Source of the DNA: Paenibacillaceae bacterium UBA6304
GTDB taxonomy: Bacteria; Bacillota; Bacilli; Paenibacillales; Paenibacillaceae
Length of the DNA: 14,578 bases
Direction of reading: 5' to 3'
NCBI GenBank assembly: GCA_002439285.1
Contig: DJTQ01000419.1
Span: forward strand, 1-14,578
The notes beneath the pieces are model-generated. The model saw only the letters and a program-made list of their open reading frames with translations. It was not told the origin of the DNA and did no database searches. The stretch's first letter is position 1; each line of letters begins with the position of its first letter. Positions 13,325 to 14,578 of this stretch are shown in pieces. The position numbers were made by a program, and so were the translations under genes.

Positions 13325-14578
13325 CTATCTCATTTCCAAAATATCAACACCGTACGGCTCCAGTTCCAGCTCAAGCCCTCTCGATTCGTCGTAAAGCACA
13401 CTTGAATACACATCGGGTAGGGCAACCTTGCGTTTCTCGCGACATAAATTCAAAACAAACATATACGATTTGTCTTTACCGGTCCGAATCGTGATCTGAA
13501 CCCCTTCCGGCAAATCCGGGAACATCATTATATTTTGTTTGGATGCAATATTGCTAAACAGCTGCTTAAGCCAAGTCTCCTCCGCATGGGTTCCCAGATA
13601 ATAGACCTGCCCTTTACCGAAGGAATTAACGGTAACAGCCGGAGCGCCGGCATAGAAATCCCCGCTATATCGCATCACAATTTCCGCTCCGTTCGGCGAG
13701 AGAATGTCGCACCACTGACGGCACGTAAACGTCTGGCCTGCCGTATCCACGATTTCATGAATATCTCCCCCAATGGGGTCATATTCCTGAACGACTGCAC
13801 CAGCGCATTTCGCCAGCAGTCCGGGAAGCGGCATCATGACACACTGATTGTTCATACTTTTCACTCCGGAACGACTGGTCAGAATCAGAGTTCCCCCCTT
13901 TGCTGCGAATCGCTCCAACCTGCCCGCCGTCTCTTCGTTCATCAAATACAAGCTTGGTGCCAAGATCAACTTGTAGCCATCAAGCGGCTCGGTCCAATCA
14001 ATTACATCGCAGCCGATTCCAAGCTTGGTCAAGGCCCGATGGTAATCCTTAATATTCTCGTAATAGTCCATGCCCTCGACCTGAGGCTGGATTCGAAGCG
14101 CCTCCAGCTGTTCATGGGAGAAAAGAATGGCCGCTTCATGATGCAGCTCGCTTCCCCTTAGCTTTTTTGATAGCGTATTCACTTCGGCACAGAGCGCGGC
14201 AAATTCATCGAATTTACGCCCGGGAATATTGCTGTGGTCGATGAGTCCGTGCCAGAACTGTTCCGCCCCGGCAATCGCGCTTCTCCAGCGGAAATGAACG
14301 ACGGCGTCGGCTCCCCGCGCGATAGCCTGCCAAGCAAAGGCGCGAATGAATCCGGGATACGGAGTTCTCCACATCGGGAACCAGCAACCTGGCGGCCCGC
14401 TAAGCTGTTCCATAATCCAGAAATTCCGTCGCTTAATCCCCCGGGTGACGTCCAGCGATAAAGCCCCGCTGTAAGGTCCGGTTGCCTGTTTGTCCGGCGA
14501 CGTATTCGGATAATAATCGAATGCGGCAAAATCAAGTTCCTTGCCAATTTGGTACAGATCCAGCCGCTGCGGGTAACT
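13325..14578 (-). CDS. Beta-galactosidase, GH42 family (C-terminal part)
   Basis: The last 417 residues of a glycoside hydrolase family 42 enzyme; the frame is open to the right edge, so the N-terminal part of the TIM barrel, with the acid/base Glu, is outside. The nucleophile is most likely the Glu in NFWIMEQLSG (codon 14408-14410), and AIARGADAVVHFRWRSAIAGAEQFWHGLIDHSN just after it is a strong GH42 signature. The middle LILAPSLYLMNEETAGRLERFAAKGGTLILTSRSG is the Rossmann-like trimerisation domain, and the end, with LEPYGVDILEMR, is the small beta domain. GH42 enzymes release terminal galactose from beta-galactosides or galactan fragments, normally in the cytoplasm after uptake. The apparent ATG at 14413 is internal. 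The gene is convergent with the germination operon; other genes of its sugar operon should lie to the right. Confidence 0.93.
   Translation of the reverse strand, partial: SYPQRLDLYQIGKELDFAAFDYYPNTSPDKQATGPYSGALSLDVTRGIKRRNFWIMEQLSGPPGCWFPMWRTPYPGFIRAFAWQAIARGADAVVHFRWRSAIAGAEQFWHGLIDHSNIPGRKFDEFAALCAEVNTLSKKLRGSELHHEAAILFSHEQLEALRIQPQVEGMDYYENIKDYHRALTKLGIGCDVIDWTEPLDGYKLILAPSLYLMNEETAGRLERFAAKGGTLILTSRSGVKSMNNQCVMMPLPGLLAKCAGAVVQEYDPIGGDIHEIVDTAGQTFTCRQWCDILSPNGAEIVMRYSGDFYAGAPAVTVNSFGKGQVYYLGTHAEETWLKQLFSNIASKQNIMMFPDLPEGVQITIRTGKDKSYMFVLNLCREKRKVALPDVYSSVLYDESRGLELELEPYGVDILEMR

Noticed and set aside
13535..14161. 208-residue open frame on the plus strand
   Set aside because: Antisense to the GH42 gene, with no homology features or ribosome site.
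14411..14413. ATG as the start of the beta-galactosidase
   Set aside because: The frame is open for 55 more codons to the window edge and encodes GH42 sequence (FDYYPNT, NFWIMEQ) upstream; the ATG is internal.
1..14578. Mobile elements, CRISPR arrays, tRNA or rRNA genes, riboswitches, defence systems
   Set aside because: No transposase, integrase or Cas-like protein, no regular spaced repeats, and no recognisable structured RNA were seen; the long intergenic spaces are all under 200 bases and are accounted for by promoters, terminators and ribosome sites.

Overview
The window looks like chromosomal DNA from a Gram-positive endospore former, most likely a Paenibacillus-type member of the Bacillales. 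This rests on a complete GerA/GerB/GerC germinant-receptor operon behind a sigma-G-like promoter, strong AGGAGG ribosome sites, lipoboxes on secreted proteins, and a YesM/YesN-style two-component pair next to a carbohydrate ABC transporter. The assignment is from gene content only.

Region 1 (1-5290) is a sugar uptake and sensing locus. A CUT1-type permease (cut by the left edge) and a solute-binding lipoprotein run leftward, separated by a 12-bp RNA hairpin. Rightward from the shared 197-bp control region run a membrane histidine kinase of the LytS/YesM type and an AraC-type response regulator. The control region holds a TATAAT box, a perfect match to the CcpA cre consensus over the expected transcription start of the binding-protein gene, and a weak direct repeat that could be bound by the response regulator. 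The simplest model is that the kinase senses a sugar, perhaps through the binding protein, the regulator activates the transporter, and CcpA shuts it off on preferred carbon.

Region 2 (5435-7745) holds a LemA-family membrane protein overlapping by 4 bases with a TPM-domain protein that ends in a glycine-rich tail, then a HAD hydrolase with its own candidate promoter and a palindrome. Region 3 (7759-9493) has a leftward zinc-ribbon membrane protein of unknown function with a near-consensus promoter, and a divergent SDR oxidoreductase closed by a clear intrinsic terminator.

Region 4 (9557-13305) is the three-gene germinant-receptor operon: A and B subunits both start at TTG, B's ribosome site overlaps A's stop, and B and C overlap. 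Region 5 (13325-14578) is the C-terminal 417 residues of a leftward GH42 beta-galactosidase cut by the right edge.

I found no mobile element, tRNA, rRNA, CRISPR array or obvious novel system. The most informative signals are regulatory: the cre/TATAAT arrangement, the hairpin between binding protein and permease, the sigma-G promoter, and a stop codon placed inside a hairpin.
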